Below are positions 57,101 through 64,000 of a DNA stretch of 64,000 bases, piece by piece; the stretch's first letter is position 1; each line of letters begins with the position of its first letter. The position numbers were made by a program, and so were the translations under genes. The DNA is from Catonia carolina (lineage: Eukaryota > Arthropoda > Insecta > Hemiptera > Achilidae), in contig JAQMRL010000014.1 of the NCBI GenBank assembly GCA_035578175.1, positions 11,136,274 to 11,200,273 of the forward strand, read 5' to 3'. Below the pieces are notes generated by a model that was not told the DNA's origin, made no database searches, and saw nothing but the letters and a program-made list of their open reading frames with translations.

Positions 57101-60100
57101 ATCTGGGCCATGTGATGTGAAAACATTGTACATAACGATATTAAGAGGTGCAACAACCAACTTTCCGTAGTACAATGAATCAATTCTTACCATTGGTAAC
57201 TGTGAACCAATACAAAAATCAAACAACATTAAAGTACAGTACAAACAAATGATATAATAAAAAATCCCTTTCATGAAATGCGTGTCTCACGGCAGTAGAC
57301 AATTTTTACTTTCTCTTACCTATATGAATGCATAGGAAGGAAAGTATTGTTTTCATGTCGATTTTTCGAAATCGAGTTTTCACCGGATCTATACGTTTTC
57401 AGACACCTGAACCCAAAAAATATCTTTTTAGAGATTGCTCTGTATGTGTGAATAGAATATCTCAAGAACGGAACATTGTACTAACTTGAAATTTGAGTTA
57501 ATACACCATTACCGGACCCAACATTACCCAACATTACCCAACAATACCCAACATTACCCAACAATACCCAACATTACCCAACAATACCCAACCGGACCCA
57601 ACATTACCGGACCCAACCGGTCAACTGGAAGTAGTAGTTTATTAATGTAATTTTTCACTTTTTTGTCATTTTCTCAACAACGGTCCTACAATTTTTTAAA
57701 AAATCACCTCGTTTACTAAATTATTTATGCTTTACAATAGGGTAGGCGCCATGTCTGCTGAAATTCTTGGAGAGGCTGTTTTCACGTAAAAAATTTGTTT
57801 TTTAAGATTGCGGCTTTAATATACAAACAATGTAGAGAATTTAAAATCCTACAACTTTTTTTAACATTTTTTTTGTATAACGCTTAGTTCAGCGATAATT
57901 AGCGATTTTCTGTTTTGTTCTCACGAAGACTAGTAAAAAATAAATTTTTTTAAGATTTTGGCCTTAGTATGCATTTTATAACAAAAGTTTATATAATCAG
58001 TTTTATAGAAAATTGAAAGATCTACAACTTTTATTTAGAGCATTTTCCTCTACAGAGCCTAAATTAGCGTGAAAGAGTGATTTTCCATATTTTAAAGCCA
58101 AACTGAAGTTGATTTTCATTTTGCATCTTTCACTCATGATTAAAATTAGGTTATGTTTATTGAGGTTAGTTTTCCTGTTTATTTCTAATGTTCTTTAACT
58201 AATATTAGGTTATACTATTAATTATTTGCATTGGCAAGAGAAAGTTGTGTGAGTGTTTCACAACAGATTTTTTTATCAAGAAATTGTAAGAGATCAAGCC
58301 CACTTAGCTTTTGAAAGAAAGAAAACGGTTTACCTTTGACCTATGGCAAAAACCATTAGTGATTTCTATATCTACTCTTTAAGAGGAATCAAATGAAACT
58401 ATTTTTTTTTTTTTTATTTAACGTCGCAATAATAATCAACATCAGTCATAATGCTAATTTATTTTTTATTTTTAACTGCAATGGTCATTAGCGACGACGT
58501 TGGGGTGTAACTTTATGCAATGGAGGATGAAATGATTTTTTTGTAACTTATGAAAATATGCGGTGCCTGAGTGGGATTCAAACCCAGGACCGCATGATGA
58601 GAGGCGAGCACGTTACCAACTACACCAATGCGGCCAGCATTGGCTACTCTGTTTTCAATTTCTGATATTGATTTCTTGACTTCTGATCAAAACCAGAACA
58701 TCAAACCCAATGATTTCTGTATTTACTCTTTAAGAGGAATCGAATGATACTATTTTTGTTTCCAAATTCCAACTCTGATTTCTAGACTTCCAGTTTTGGG
58801 TAATGTCCAGTCGAAACCGGAACTTCAAAGTCAATCCAGGCCCACTAACTTTTTGTGTAGATTAAGAATTTGAAAACCATTTGTTGCTATTTCTTGTACT
58901 TTCTGACATTGGCTGTGACAAGATGGACAAATGAAAATTATAGACCACAATTTTAAAAATTCCCACCAATAAAATGTGTCTCCATCCCTATTACAGATGG
59001 CCAGATGTCCATGAACTAAATATGCTTTGAAAACTTTACCAAAGCATAAAACAAATGATATAGAATTATTTGCTTCTCTTCCATGTCAGCTAATTAGATG
59101 ATCTTATCTTTTTCTTATAATTATTTTAGTTACTAGTTAGCATCATAGCAGTAGAATCCATATTTAATATATTGTTTTTTGTGTACGAGATGAGGCTATT
59201 AAATAATGAGACTGATGTTGTAAATAATTTTATTTTTATTTTATACATAATCACTTATTATCACCTTCAATATACACTCCTTCTCTATCCCTACAACGCT
59301 TCATGCAAATTTTCCATTGTTGGAAACAGTACTGGAAGTCATCTTCTGTCAGCTCCTTCAACACATGCCGCTTTCTCTTTTACAGCTTCCACAGACTCGA
59401 ATCTTGTCCCTTTTAGTGCAGATTTCACCTTAGGGAACAGGGAGAAGTCACATAGTGCAAGATCTGGTTAATAAGGTGGATGTTCTAACACTGAGATGCT
59501 GTACTTGGCTAGGAACCTCTTGACAGATAATGCGGAATGAGCTGAAGCATTGTCTTGGTAGAGAACCCATGATTTGTCCTTCTACATTTTGGGGCATTTT
59601 TTCCTTACTCTTTGATGTAGTTTAGAAAGTACCTCAAGGTGGTAATATTGATTAATTGTTAGACCTTCAGGAACCCAGTGAAGGTACACAATCCCATGTG
59701 TATCAAAAAAAACAATCATCATTACCTTAAATTTTGACTTGCTCAATCTAGCTGTTTTGGCTCTCGATGAAGTTCGGCTCTTCCAGTGCATGGATTGGTG
59801 CATCGTTTCCGGAACATAAGTAAAAAAACCACGTTCCATCACATGTTATTATCTTCTCTACCTGTTCCCTAAGGTGAAATCTGCATTAAAAGGGACAAGA
59901 TTTGAGTCTGTTGAAGCTGTAAAAGAGAAAGCGGCACATGTCCTGAAGGAGCTGACAGAAGATGACTTCCAGCACTGTTTCCAACAATAGAAAATTCGCA
60001 TGGAGCGTTGTAGGGATAGAGAAGGAGTGTATATTGAAGGTGACAATAATAAGTGGTTATGTATAAAATTAAAATTAAATTTTTTACATCAGTCTCGTTA

Positions 60101-62982
60101 TTTAATATCCACACCTCGTATATAAAAAAAATTATATTTACCTTTTACTGCTTCTTATACTTTGTTTTTTACAAGTACTTTTGCATTGCGCATCGTTTTT
60201 TTTTGTTTATTTAAAATCGCATCAACAGCTTAACCATTAACAACTACTTTGGGTTTTAATGTGTTAAAATTTCCAGAACCCAGGCAGAAATTAAAACCAG
60301 GACCTTCGCCTTTGTAGGCCAGAATGCTAGTCACTACACCGGAAGGCGGTCTAATCTTATATTGTTAAGAAGATTAATATATGAGTAAGCATACTTTAAG
60401 AAAAATCTTAATAAACAATAAATTATTCTTATATTTCTCATTAAATCAACACGTTCTGTTATTATAATATAAAAAAACGAAAATAGCAAAACAATTATAA
60501 TCATACCAAAATGGCAACAGTTGATATAATACTCCACTGTATGAATTTCAACCAGTCATTTCTTCTGAATAGCATATCGATTGCAATCGGCAACCTGAAA
60601 AAATTAAATTTAAACAAACAAATTCAAATCGGATGTGCAATAATGAGACTCTGCATTATCATTTATCAACGTGAAATTTGGGCAGCAGAATTTAAATAAA
60701 GCCGTACCAGCTTGGGTGACAACGAACATTTGGGACTGTCAAAAACTGCAACCAACTGACGATAACATCGCTCAAATTACCCAAATGGTACTCAACAACC
60801 ATCAAGTAGAATTAGAGTTATATCTTAAATAATTTTTATTGTTAGAAAATAAAAGTAGCCATTGGGTTTTATTTTCTTATGATAATGTTTTTTTTTTAAA
60901 TGCATCCTGGAAGAGTATAGGACATGTCAGTTATAACACCTGAAATACATACAAGAATCACACAATGTATCACTACTGTCAAGAAAGAAATTCTTGTACG
61001 CTATAACACGTTTCACCGATCAAGTAATGTTTTTAGATTTTTTTTTAAAAGGAATGCAAATTATCACGATATTTTAAAAATTGGGGTAATTTATTCATGA
61101 ATTTTCTCCCTGCATAAGTAGGTTTTTGTTCAAACAATTTTGTGGAGTGATAATCATTTCTATTTCTCGTGTTATGATTGTGAACATTGAAATTCTACAA
61201 AAATTATTTTGCCTAACATACATAATCACCTCAAAAATGTAGAGAGAGGGAACTGTAAGCAATTTAAGCTCCTTACATAGTGGCCTGCATGAGGTGAGCT
61301 GGTTAGCTCCCACAATACACCTAATAGCTTTCTTTTGAATTTGAAAAACCCTATTCATAAATTACCTATGCTAGAATTACCCCATACTAAGATACCATAA
61401 TGGATACGAGACAGAATGAGGCCATGATAAGCCACCATTAGTAATTTTTTATCATTTAATCTGGCAATTTGTTTTAGCACAAATACCCCAGATGATATTT
61501 TACTACAAACTTGATTGGTATAGGAGTCCCAAGACAAAAATCTATCTAGAGATACTCCTAGGAACTGTTTCTACATGCTCTAAACTATTATTATGAATAC
61601 ATACATATATAAAATCCTTGTAAAATACAATAATCCTTAGGTTGTTTAAGTTTGAATAAAATTGTTCGTCAGTCTATGACTAGTTACAATAAATATATTA
61701 ATTTAAAAAATATTTACCCAATTAATGCGGCAAAAGGCCAACTAAGAAATGTTGATAAAGCAGTTGTAAAAACAGCCAATTCATATTTCCTTTGGAACCA
61801 AGCACCTATTGAAATCAATGTCATATACCTGCAATCATCAAAGTACAATCAATACTCAACAAGTCTCTGTACAAAACAAATATGGTGAGAAACACTCGCA
61901 GGACTTTCTCTTCTCAATATAAATAATGAACAATATAATGTATTTTTAATAATTTGTAAACAATATATTATGAAAAATCTGGCGTGAACACTCACATGAC
62001 TTTCTTTTGCCAATGCAAATAATTAACAATATAACCTAACATTAGTAATAAAACATTAGAAATAAACAAAAAATTAACCTCAAAAAACATAAACTTATTT
62101 TAATCATGAGTGAAAGATGCAAAATAAAAATCAACCTCAGTTTGGCTTAAAAATACGCAAAATCACTCTTTCACGCTAAACTGGGCTCTGAACAGAAAAA
62201 TTCTTTAAATAAAAGCTGCAGTTCATTTTATTTACTATAAATATGATTTTATACACGTTTTCGTGAGAAATCGTCAATTACCGCTAAACTAAGGGTTATA
62301 CAAAAAAATGTTTATAATAAAAGTTGTAGGATTTTAAAATACAACTCTACAACTTTTATTATATACCTTTTTGTGCTAAAATGCATAATATTAAAGCCGC
62401 ATCTTAAAAAATCAATTTTTTATGAGGAAACAGCCTCTCTAAGAATTTCAGCAGACATGGCACCTATCCTATCTTGCAAGCATAAAAAACTTAGTAAATG
62501 AGCCGATTTTTAAAAAAAAAAATCGTAGGAGCTGATTTTGAGAAAATTGTAAAAAAGTGAAAAATGACACGAATAAATTACTACTTCCGGTTGACCGATA
62601 TTGATGAAAATGTTTGTGTCAGGTCCTCTAGTGGTACTTAACTTAAGTTATAAGTTCCAACTTTATATGCAATTTCATTCTTGAGATTTATTTTCATGCA
62701 CAGAAAGATACATAGACCAATCGCTAAAAACATGTTTTTTATTTTGTTCAAGGCACCTGAAAACGTGTATTTTCAACAAAAACTCAATTTAAAAAAAATT
62801 GACATAAAAACAATATTTTTCTATGACTATAGTACACGGACATAAAAAATACTTGAACAGATACTTACATAGAAAAACTAGAAGGCAGGAAAGCTGCACT
62901 TGATATAAACATACCTGCGCTGAACAGCAAAAATGACAATACAATTCTCCCTACATGAATTCCGAATTCTCTGCATACACAT
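44994..62982 (-). CDS. Alg9: Alg9, alpha-1,2-mannosyltransferase (join of ten exons, 5' incomplete)
   Basis: Exons 62869-62982, 61718-61828, 60507-60594, 57005-57199, 55057-55173, 53066-53264, 51829-51973, 49891-50020, 47025-47164 and 44994-45162 keep one frame through all nine junctions and give about 468 residues plus TGA. ALG9 is a multi-pass ER membrane GT22 enzyme. It adds alpha-1,2-mannose from dolichol-phosphate-mannose to the lumenal lipid-linked N-glycan precursor. Diagnostic blocks: CREFGIHVGRIVLSFLLFSA, SSAAFLPSSFSM, SLYYGKLVVAPLNIVMYNVF, SHGPDLYGTEPW, FLNFNFAFLLAL, PYWLSLAPLYLW, FLQPHKEERFLFPVYPLICL, GKEWYRFPSSFFLPADN, MNDYNKEEPSRY. Human ALG9 has about 610 residues, so some 140 N-terminal residues, including the usual catalytic acidic loop, are missing and probably lie beyond the right edge. 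The C-terminus has eight His in a row. Confidence 0.9.
45300..46735 (+). pseudogene. mariner transposase relic split by family A copy A9
   Basis: 45340-45550 reads HFKQRMVIKFLTAEN and, across frames, WIIKF.GCEPGKAVITNEK-like sequence. 46358-46600 continues YPITATDNACRKLDDNLIQN, DQRITQKIT and HIGISKECVSFVIQ. Together they form the HTH half of a mariner transposase, interrupted by 800 bp of family A. It lies in Alg9's last intron, antisense to the gene. Confidence 0.6.
45551..46357 (+). repeat. Family A repeat, copy A9 (inserted in mariner relic)
   Basis: Starts TCTGGTGTGAAACACTCACA and ends TATAGACAAGAGAATGTAAAA. The second internal direct repeat is largely deleted (after GAAAATCGCTAATATTTTTA). 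An AC/GCAC tract lies at 46194-46222. No clear target duplication. Confidence 0.7.
46736..47024. other. Alg9 intron sequence, no recognised feature
   Basis: Unassigned intron sequence between the mariner relic and the exon at 47025. Confidence 0.4.
47025..47164 (-). CDS. Alg9: Alg9 exon (VNISVCDFLVDLD..)
   Basis: Acceptor TTGGTTCCAG, donor TACAG|GTTAGT. Encodes CDFLVDLDRGG, EPNYSQDTNNW and SVPYLDAYR, the C-terminal lumenal/cytosolic region conserved in ALG9. Confidence 0.88.
47927..48427 (-). pseudogene. pogo-type transposase DNA-binding region
   Basis: Starts MKHISHSLAFKLKVVQYAED, then GIRAVERHFLPPPTEKMIRE and WRKQEDLLL, KWPQLEAQLKNWI. This is the Psq/Brinker-type HTH common to pogo/Tigger and related proteins. 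From about residue 95 the reading leaves the family and the DDE domain is absent, so it is a deletion derivative. Confidence 0.7.
48108..48151. repeat. Perfect hairpin, 18-bp arms, in pogo-like element
   Basis: TGTCTACCTGAATTGACA (48108-48125) and its exact reverse complement (48134-48151), loop GACTGCAT. Confidence 0.8.
48743..48793. repeat. GA-rich low-complexity tract
   Basis: Purine tract of GAGAGAGG-type repeats in an Alg9 intron between the pogo-like element and A10. Confidence 0.6.
48824..49698 (+). repeat. Family A repeat, copy A10
   Basis: Begins TCTGGTGTGAAACACTCACG and ends TATAGGCAGGAGAAAGTAAA. Both internal repeats are present. The AC tract is short (GCACGCACACACAG). Near full length, in an Alg9 intron. 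Confidence 0.75.
49891..50020 (-). CDS. Alg9: Alg9 exon (WQLQFLQSEFKGQLP..)
   Basis: Acceptor GATATTGATTACAG, donor AGATAT|GTGAGT. Encodes WQLQFLQSEFKGQLPQQYSS and PNMNDYNKEEPSRY, both strongly conserved in ALG9. Confidence 0.92.
50042..51694 (+). repeat. Diverged long family A-like element A11 (with R3/R4 modules)
   Basis: Begins TCTGATGTGAAACACTCACA and ends ACAGGTAAAGAGAAAGTAAC, so it has family A termini but is 1.65 kb. Extra modules: an AACAGGAGTCGGCCTGAGAC block (50212, again at 51249) and two tandem AGAGGAATTGAATGACACTA units (50341-50600). Then come three tandem copies of the internal repeat (CGCTAAACTTAGCACT..) instead of two. Confidence 0.6.
51829..51973 (-). CDS. Alg9: Alg9 exon (..NVCIGKEWYRFPSSFFLP)
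   Basis: Acceptor ATTGCTGTTAG. The donor is the weak GAT AA|GTACGA, chosen because it restores LPADN|WQLQF with the next exon. Encodes YHAPMDVFMELNRL and QPVNVCIGKEWYRFPSSFF. Confidence 0.9.
52000..52605. other. Alg9 intron sequence, no recognised feature
   Basis: A 64-codon + strand ORF (52053-52247, MIRRIIDHAMKRRTDAGNAY) is of unknown origin, possibly LINE-derived. Not called. Confidence 0.35.
52606..52998 (-). repeat. R2 repeat, near-full copy, reverse orientation
   Basis: Reverse complement of the R2 copy at 203-595: CCCATAATGGGCAG at the left, AGAGGTAGAGCTGTAAAAGA, TTATCTCCTCTGAGAGTAAT, and CCAGCCTTTCAGCTGTTG at the right. In an Alg9 intron. Confidence 0.65.
53066..53264 (-). CDS. Alg9: Alg9 exon (EERFLFPVYPLICLCGA..)
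   Basis: Acceptor GATTTTTATTTCAG, donor TATAAAG|GTAAGA. Encodes EERFLFPVYPLICLCGAVTL, DALQKLWF and a hydrophobic transmembrane stretch (VVMVPTLVIVSILSLM). Confidence 0.92.
53265..53701. other. Alg9 intron sequence, no recognised feature
   Basis: Starts a short R2-like GTTGTTGTTTAGGTTATCAG (53309); the remainder is unassigned. Confidence 0.4.
53706..53960 (-). repeat. Family A partial copy A12
   Basis: ACTTTCTCTTGCCTATATGA to AGACCCCCCTGAACCC is the 3' end in reverse orientation. It jumps directly to the second internal repeat (CTACAACTTTCATTTTAAGT..), so the middle is deleted. Confidence 0.6.
53965..54939 (+). mobile_element. R5 MITE, copy 3, interrupted by a piggyBac-like element
   Basis: CAGCCGTCCTTCGTTTGCTT at the left and GGAGCAAACTAAGAAAGGCT at the right. 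The intact copy reads CCTATTAAGTTGAC where this one has TTAA plus the 646-bp insert plus TTAAGTTAAC. Confidence 0.65.
54066..54711. mobile_element. piggyBac-like non-autonomous element (646 bp)
   Basis: TTAA at 54062-54065 and 54712-54715. Ends CCCTTTCCCTGCC and (reverse complement) CACTTTCACTGCC. A - strand reading near 54322-54400 (DCDLADIDSDFDMEEQSS) resembles the acidic N-terminus of a piggyBac transposase. The empty site is visible in the R5 copy at 25958. Confidence 0.75.
55057..55173 (-). CDS. Alg9: Alg9 exon (..PYWLSLAPLYLWFLVFFLQPHK)
   Basis: Acceptor TAATGATTGCAG, donor CATAAG|GTATGT. 39 codons, phase 0 at both ends. The HKEE junction to the next exon matches ALG9. Confidence 0.92.
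55375..55725 (-). repeat. Family A 5' part, copy A13
   Basis: TTTTTTCTCACGAAAACGTG to GGCAAGAGAAAGTTGTGTGA and CACACCAGA: only the 5' third, reverse orientation. An R5-like scrap (GCGCATGCTCAGCGACGTCA) follows at about 55737. Confidence 0.65.
56022..56195 (+). repeat. tRNA-derived SINE S1 with 12-bp TSD
   Basis: A-box half GTGGTTAGCGCAACTGGC, B box GGGTTCGATTCCC, body CCATCTGCATTAGCAGAAAT, A-rich tail. TTATCCCTGGTT precedes it (56010-56021) and repeats exactly at 56196-56207. The freshest SINE in the window; in an Alg9 intron. Confidence 0.8.
56272..56940. mobile_element. hAT-like non-autonomous element (669 bp)
   Basis: Left end GTGGTGTTATGGAATAAGGA; reverse complement of right end GTGGTGTTATACAAAAAGGA, both continuing into TCAACCCACA. 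Flanks TAAAGTGA (56264-56271) and TCAAGTGA (56941-56948) give an 8-bp duplication with one mismatch. GTGGGTTGACTCC recurs internally near 56639. No transposase. The hAT assignment rests on TSD length only. Confidence 0.6.
57005..57199 (-). CDS. Alg9: Alg9 exon (..SLYYGKLVVAPLNIVMYNVF..)
   Basis: Acceptor TATTGGTTCACAG, donor GCTTTG|GTAAGT. 65 codons including SHGPDLYGTEPWTFYIFNGF, the most strongly conserved ALG9 block. Confidence 0.95.
57308..58267 (-). repeat. Family A repeat, copy A14 (with minisatellite)
   Basis: Near-full-length reverse copy, ACTTTCTCTTACCTATATGA to GGCAAGAGAAAGTTGTGTGA. A local minisatellite (57523-57600) sits where other copies have a single GGACCCGACACGAACATT. Confidence 0.75.
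57523..57600. repeat. About 10-bp minisatellite, (CCCAACAWTA)n
   Basis: Seven or more units of CCCAACATTA / CCCAACAATA alternate, arising inside family A copy A14. Confidence 0.85.
58290..58930. repeat. R4 repeat interrupted by a SINE
   Basis: TTAAGAGGAATCAAATGAAA and TTTAAGAGGAATCGAATGAT with CCAATCCAGGCCCACTAACT match the R4 module of A11 (50341-50640). The tandem pair of about-130-bp units is split by the SINE at 58405-58636. Confidence 0.55.
58405..58636 (-). repeat. tRNA-derived SINE, family S3, reverse orientation
   Basis: Reverse complement shows GGTGTAGTTGGTAACGTGCT (A box) and GGGTTTGAATCCC (B box), then a body ending in an A-run. The head differs from S1 and S2. Confidence 0.65.
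59186..60118. mobile_element. Fold-back mariner: inverted duplication of the 3' end
   Basis: TA-flanked (59184-59185, 60119-60120). The outer ends are CGAGATGAGGCTATTAAATA and the reverse complement of TATTTAATATCCACACCTCG. 59186-59430 and about 59866-60118 are inverted copies of the same mariner 3' end (both encode [13 protein letters not shown].. and ELTEDDFQHCFQQ). Between them, on the - strand, lies the middle of the transposase including YVPETMHQSMHWKSR. The 5' half was replaced by a second 3' end. Confidence 0.75.
59582..59865 (-). pseudogene. mariner transposase central fragment
   Basis: Reads from the first catalytic region (FFTYVPETMHQSMHWKSRTS, normally DETW..YDPETKRQS) through VPEGLTINQYYHLEVLSKLH to RKKCPKM. 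It matches the mariner in RpL37 intron 3. No start and no HTH. Confidence 0.65.
60180..60352 (-). repeat. tRNA-derived SINE, reverse orientation, degraded
   Basis: Reverse complement has GGTGTAGTGACTAGCATTCT (A box) and GGTCCTGGTTTTAATTTCTG (degraded B box), with an A/T-rich tail. Confidence 0.5.
60507..60594 (-). CDS. Alg9: Alg9 exon (LPIAIDMLFRRNDWLKFIQW..)
   Basis: Acceptor TTTTTTCAG, donor ATTTTG|GTATGA. 88 bp, phases 2/0. Its first G completes the Gly codon before LPIA, as in ALG9 (ALGLPIAFDLL). Confidence 0.9.
60895..61645 (-). mobile_element. LINE 3' fragment, same family as 18822-19772
   Basis: Reverse strand encodes, over two frames, MSWDSYTNQVCSKISSGVFV / SRIHYGILVWGNSSIGN and RVFQIQKKAIRCIVGANQLT / ELKLLTVPSLYIFEVIMYVR, ending in an A-run at about 60890. 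5'-truncated and frameshifted. Confidence 0.7.
61718..61828 (-). CDS. Alg9: Alg9 exon (YMTLISIGAWFQRKYELAVF..)
   Basis: Acceptor TGATTGCAG, donor ATTGG|GTAAAT. Joins FSM|YMTLIS upstream and AALIG|LPIA downstream. Corresponds to the 'YTTLIAMTGW..SAALG' region. Confidence 0.9.
61880..61956 (+). repeat. Family A 5'-end fragment (A15)
   Basis: TATGGTGAGAAACACTCGCA then GACTTTCTCTTCTCAATAT; truncated before the next copy. Confidence 0.5.
61978..62826 (+). repeat. Family A repeat, copy A16
   Basis: Begins TCTGGCGTGAACACTCACAT. Both internal repeats are present. The AC tract is replaced by CATGCACAGAAAGATACATA. The terminal stem-loop is lost (ends ACAATATTTTTCTATG). Confidence 0.7.
62869..62982 (-). 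CDS. Alg9: Alg9 exon (CVCREFGIHVGRIVLSFLLF..), first located
   Basis: Acceptor TTTAATTTGCAG, donor TCTAT|GTAAGT. Encodes a transmembrane segment and the AGMFISSAAFLPSSFSM block. Upstream exons were not found in the remaining 1 kb. Confidence 0.9.
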
Positions 62983-63013
62983 CTGCAAATTAAAAACATT
63001 AAAAGTATTGTGC

Positions 63014-63401
63014 GGTTCCAAGCTCCGTGTAGTTGCAGGGTGAAGGGTATAATGAATGAGTGACGCATGCTGGGAGAACGATTGTTGCATTACTCTGATA
63101 CAAAACATTCATTTTCAAACTTTCCGTATTTAACATATTTGTTGGTATTTATTACATTTATTTATTTATATACTTTGATATAAATTGGTACCTAAGTTAA
63201 ATGTTATGAATCTGACCAAGTTAATAACCCGGTACGTATATGCTAAATTAATGCGCCGGATGATAAGAATATATTTTTAGTCTAGTTAGTACACGCTACC
63301 ACTACAAATGCATCAGCTGTGAAACACTACTAACACTCATTAATTCTCCCACTACTATAACAAAGCACTGCATTCCTTCCAACTACACGGAGCTGGAACT
63401 C
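63014..63401. mobile_element. Small element with inverted ends GTTCCARGCTCCGTGTAGTT
   Basis: GTTCCAAGCTCCGTGTAGTT (63014) and the reverse complement of the right end (63401), GTTCCAGCTCCGTGTAGTTG, are inverted. About 390 bp, no ORF, no clear TSD. MITE-like. Confidence 0.45.
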
Positions 63402-63522
63402 AAGCAATATTAAATATTCAAACATTAAAGTTAGTAAACTGAGTTATACCTTATCGATATATTTGGGAATCGCCAGTGACCAAGTATTGATGCAACTTTA
63501 AATAAACTTTAAAAGAAAAAAC

Positions 63523-63930
63523 TCTGTATGAAACACTCACACAACTTTCTCTTGCCTATGCAATTAATTAACAATATAACCTAACATTAGAAATAAACAA
63601 AAAACTAACCTCAATAAACATAACCTAATTTTAATCATGAGTGAATGATGCAATATGAAAGAAAAATGCTTTAAAAAAAAGTTTTAGATCTTTTCATTTT
63701 CTATCAATTTTATATTATATACACTTTAGTCATAAAGTAGCTACTAACTAAAGCCGGAATCTTAAAAAATTCATTTTTTTACAGATTTTCATGAAAAAAT
63801 AAATCAATAATTTCCACTAAGCGTTATACAAAGAAATTTTGGAATAAAAGTTGTAGGATTTTAAATTCTTTACAAATTTTATTATATACATTTTTGCGCT
63901 AAAATGCATATTAGTCGCAATCATTACATA
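63523..63930 (+). repeat. Family A partial copy A17
   Basis: Begins TCTGTATGAAACACTCACAC with CTTTCTCTTGCCTATGC. A section of the first internal repeat is deleted, and it stops in the second repeat (GCATATTAGTCGCAATCATT). Confidence 0.65.
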
Positions 63931-64000
63931 AAATACTTTCCGCTATTTTGTTTTGATTAATCATAAGCAAATGAAACTTGAGGGTACTTTTTTTACATAT

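Noticed and set aside
62983..64000. Next upstream Alg9 exon
   Set aside because: No reading with ALG9 N-terminal blocks and an in-phase donor was found; the region is a small TIR element and a family A copy.

Overview
This is an AT-rich, repeat-saturated window of nuclear DNA from an arthropod, most likely an insect. The evidence is spliced genes with GT-AG introns, insect-style protein sequences, tRNA-derived SINEs, mariner, Merlin, piggyBac, Harbinger and pogo DNA transposons, a BEL/Pao LTR element and non-LTR elements. I cannot assign the order from sequence alone.

Two host genes can be assembled. RpL37 (ribosomal protein eL37) lies on the + strand from 23382 to 32375 as four coding exons: an ATG-only first exon, then 26649-26784, 30683-30767 and 32333-32375. 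They give an 88-residue zinc-ribbon protein. Alg9 (ER alpha-1,2-mannosyltransferase, GT22) lies on the - strand. Ten phase-consistent coding exons run from 62982 down to the stop at 44994-44996 and encode about 468 residues. The N-terminal exons were not found and probably lie beyond the right edge. The two genes converge, and the 12.5 kb between them is mostly transposon debris.

Layout: 1-9.5 kb holds copies of an abundant unclassified repeat ('family A'), other MITEs and a pogo/Tigger relic. 9.6-12.1 kb holds a Harbinger-like element inserted in an older repeat. 12.17-17.71 kb is a young BEL/Pao element with two nearly identical 718-bp LTRs, a 5-bp target duplication and no reverse transcriptase or integrase. 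18.8-22.3 kb has a LINE fragment and a Merlin-like element. 23.4-32.4 kb is RpL37, whose introns carry a SINE, a Merlin-like element with a nested MITE, a DD41D element, a family A copy and a mariner. 33-44.9 kb is intergenic: Tc1/mariner relics, two TTAA-flanked piggyBac-like elements (one carrying a 263-bp tandem array), large palindromes, a Jockey-type LINE end and a Harbinger relic. 45-64 kb is Alg9, with introns full of family A copies, pogo, hAT-like and piggyBac-like elements, SINEs, a fold-back mariner and a LINE fragment.

The most notable structure is family A. At least 16 full or partial copies begin TCTGGTGTGAAACACTC, share a subterminal inverted motif (ACTTTCTCTTGCC / GGCAAGAGAAAGT), contain two diverged direct repeats of about 190 bp and an (AC)n tract at a fixed place, and end in a terminal stem-loop. 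No coding capacity is visible. The layout resembles non-autonomous Helentron-type (HINE/DINE-like) elements, but that is an inference. No cellular system beyond transposons and the two housekeeping genes is visible.
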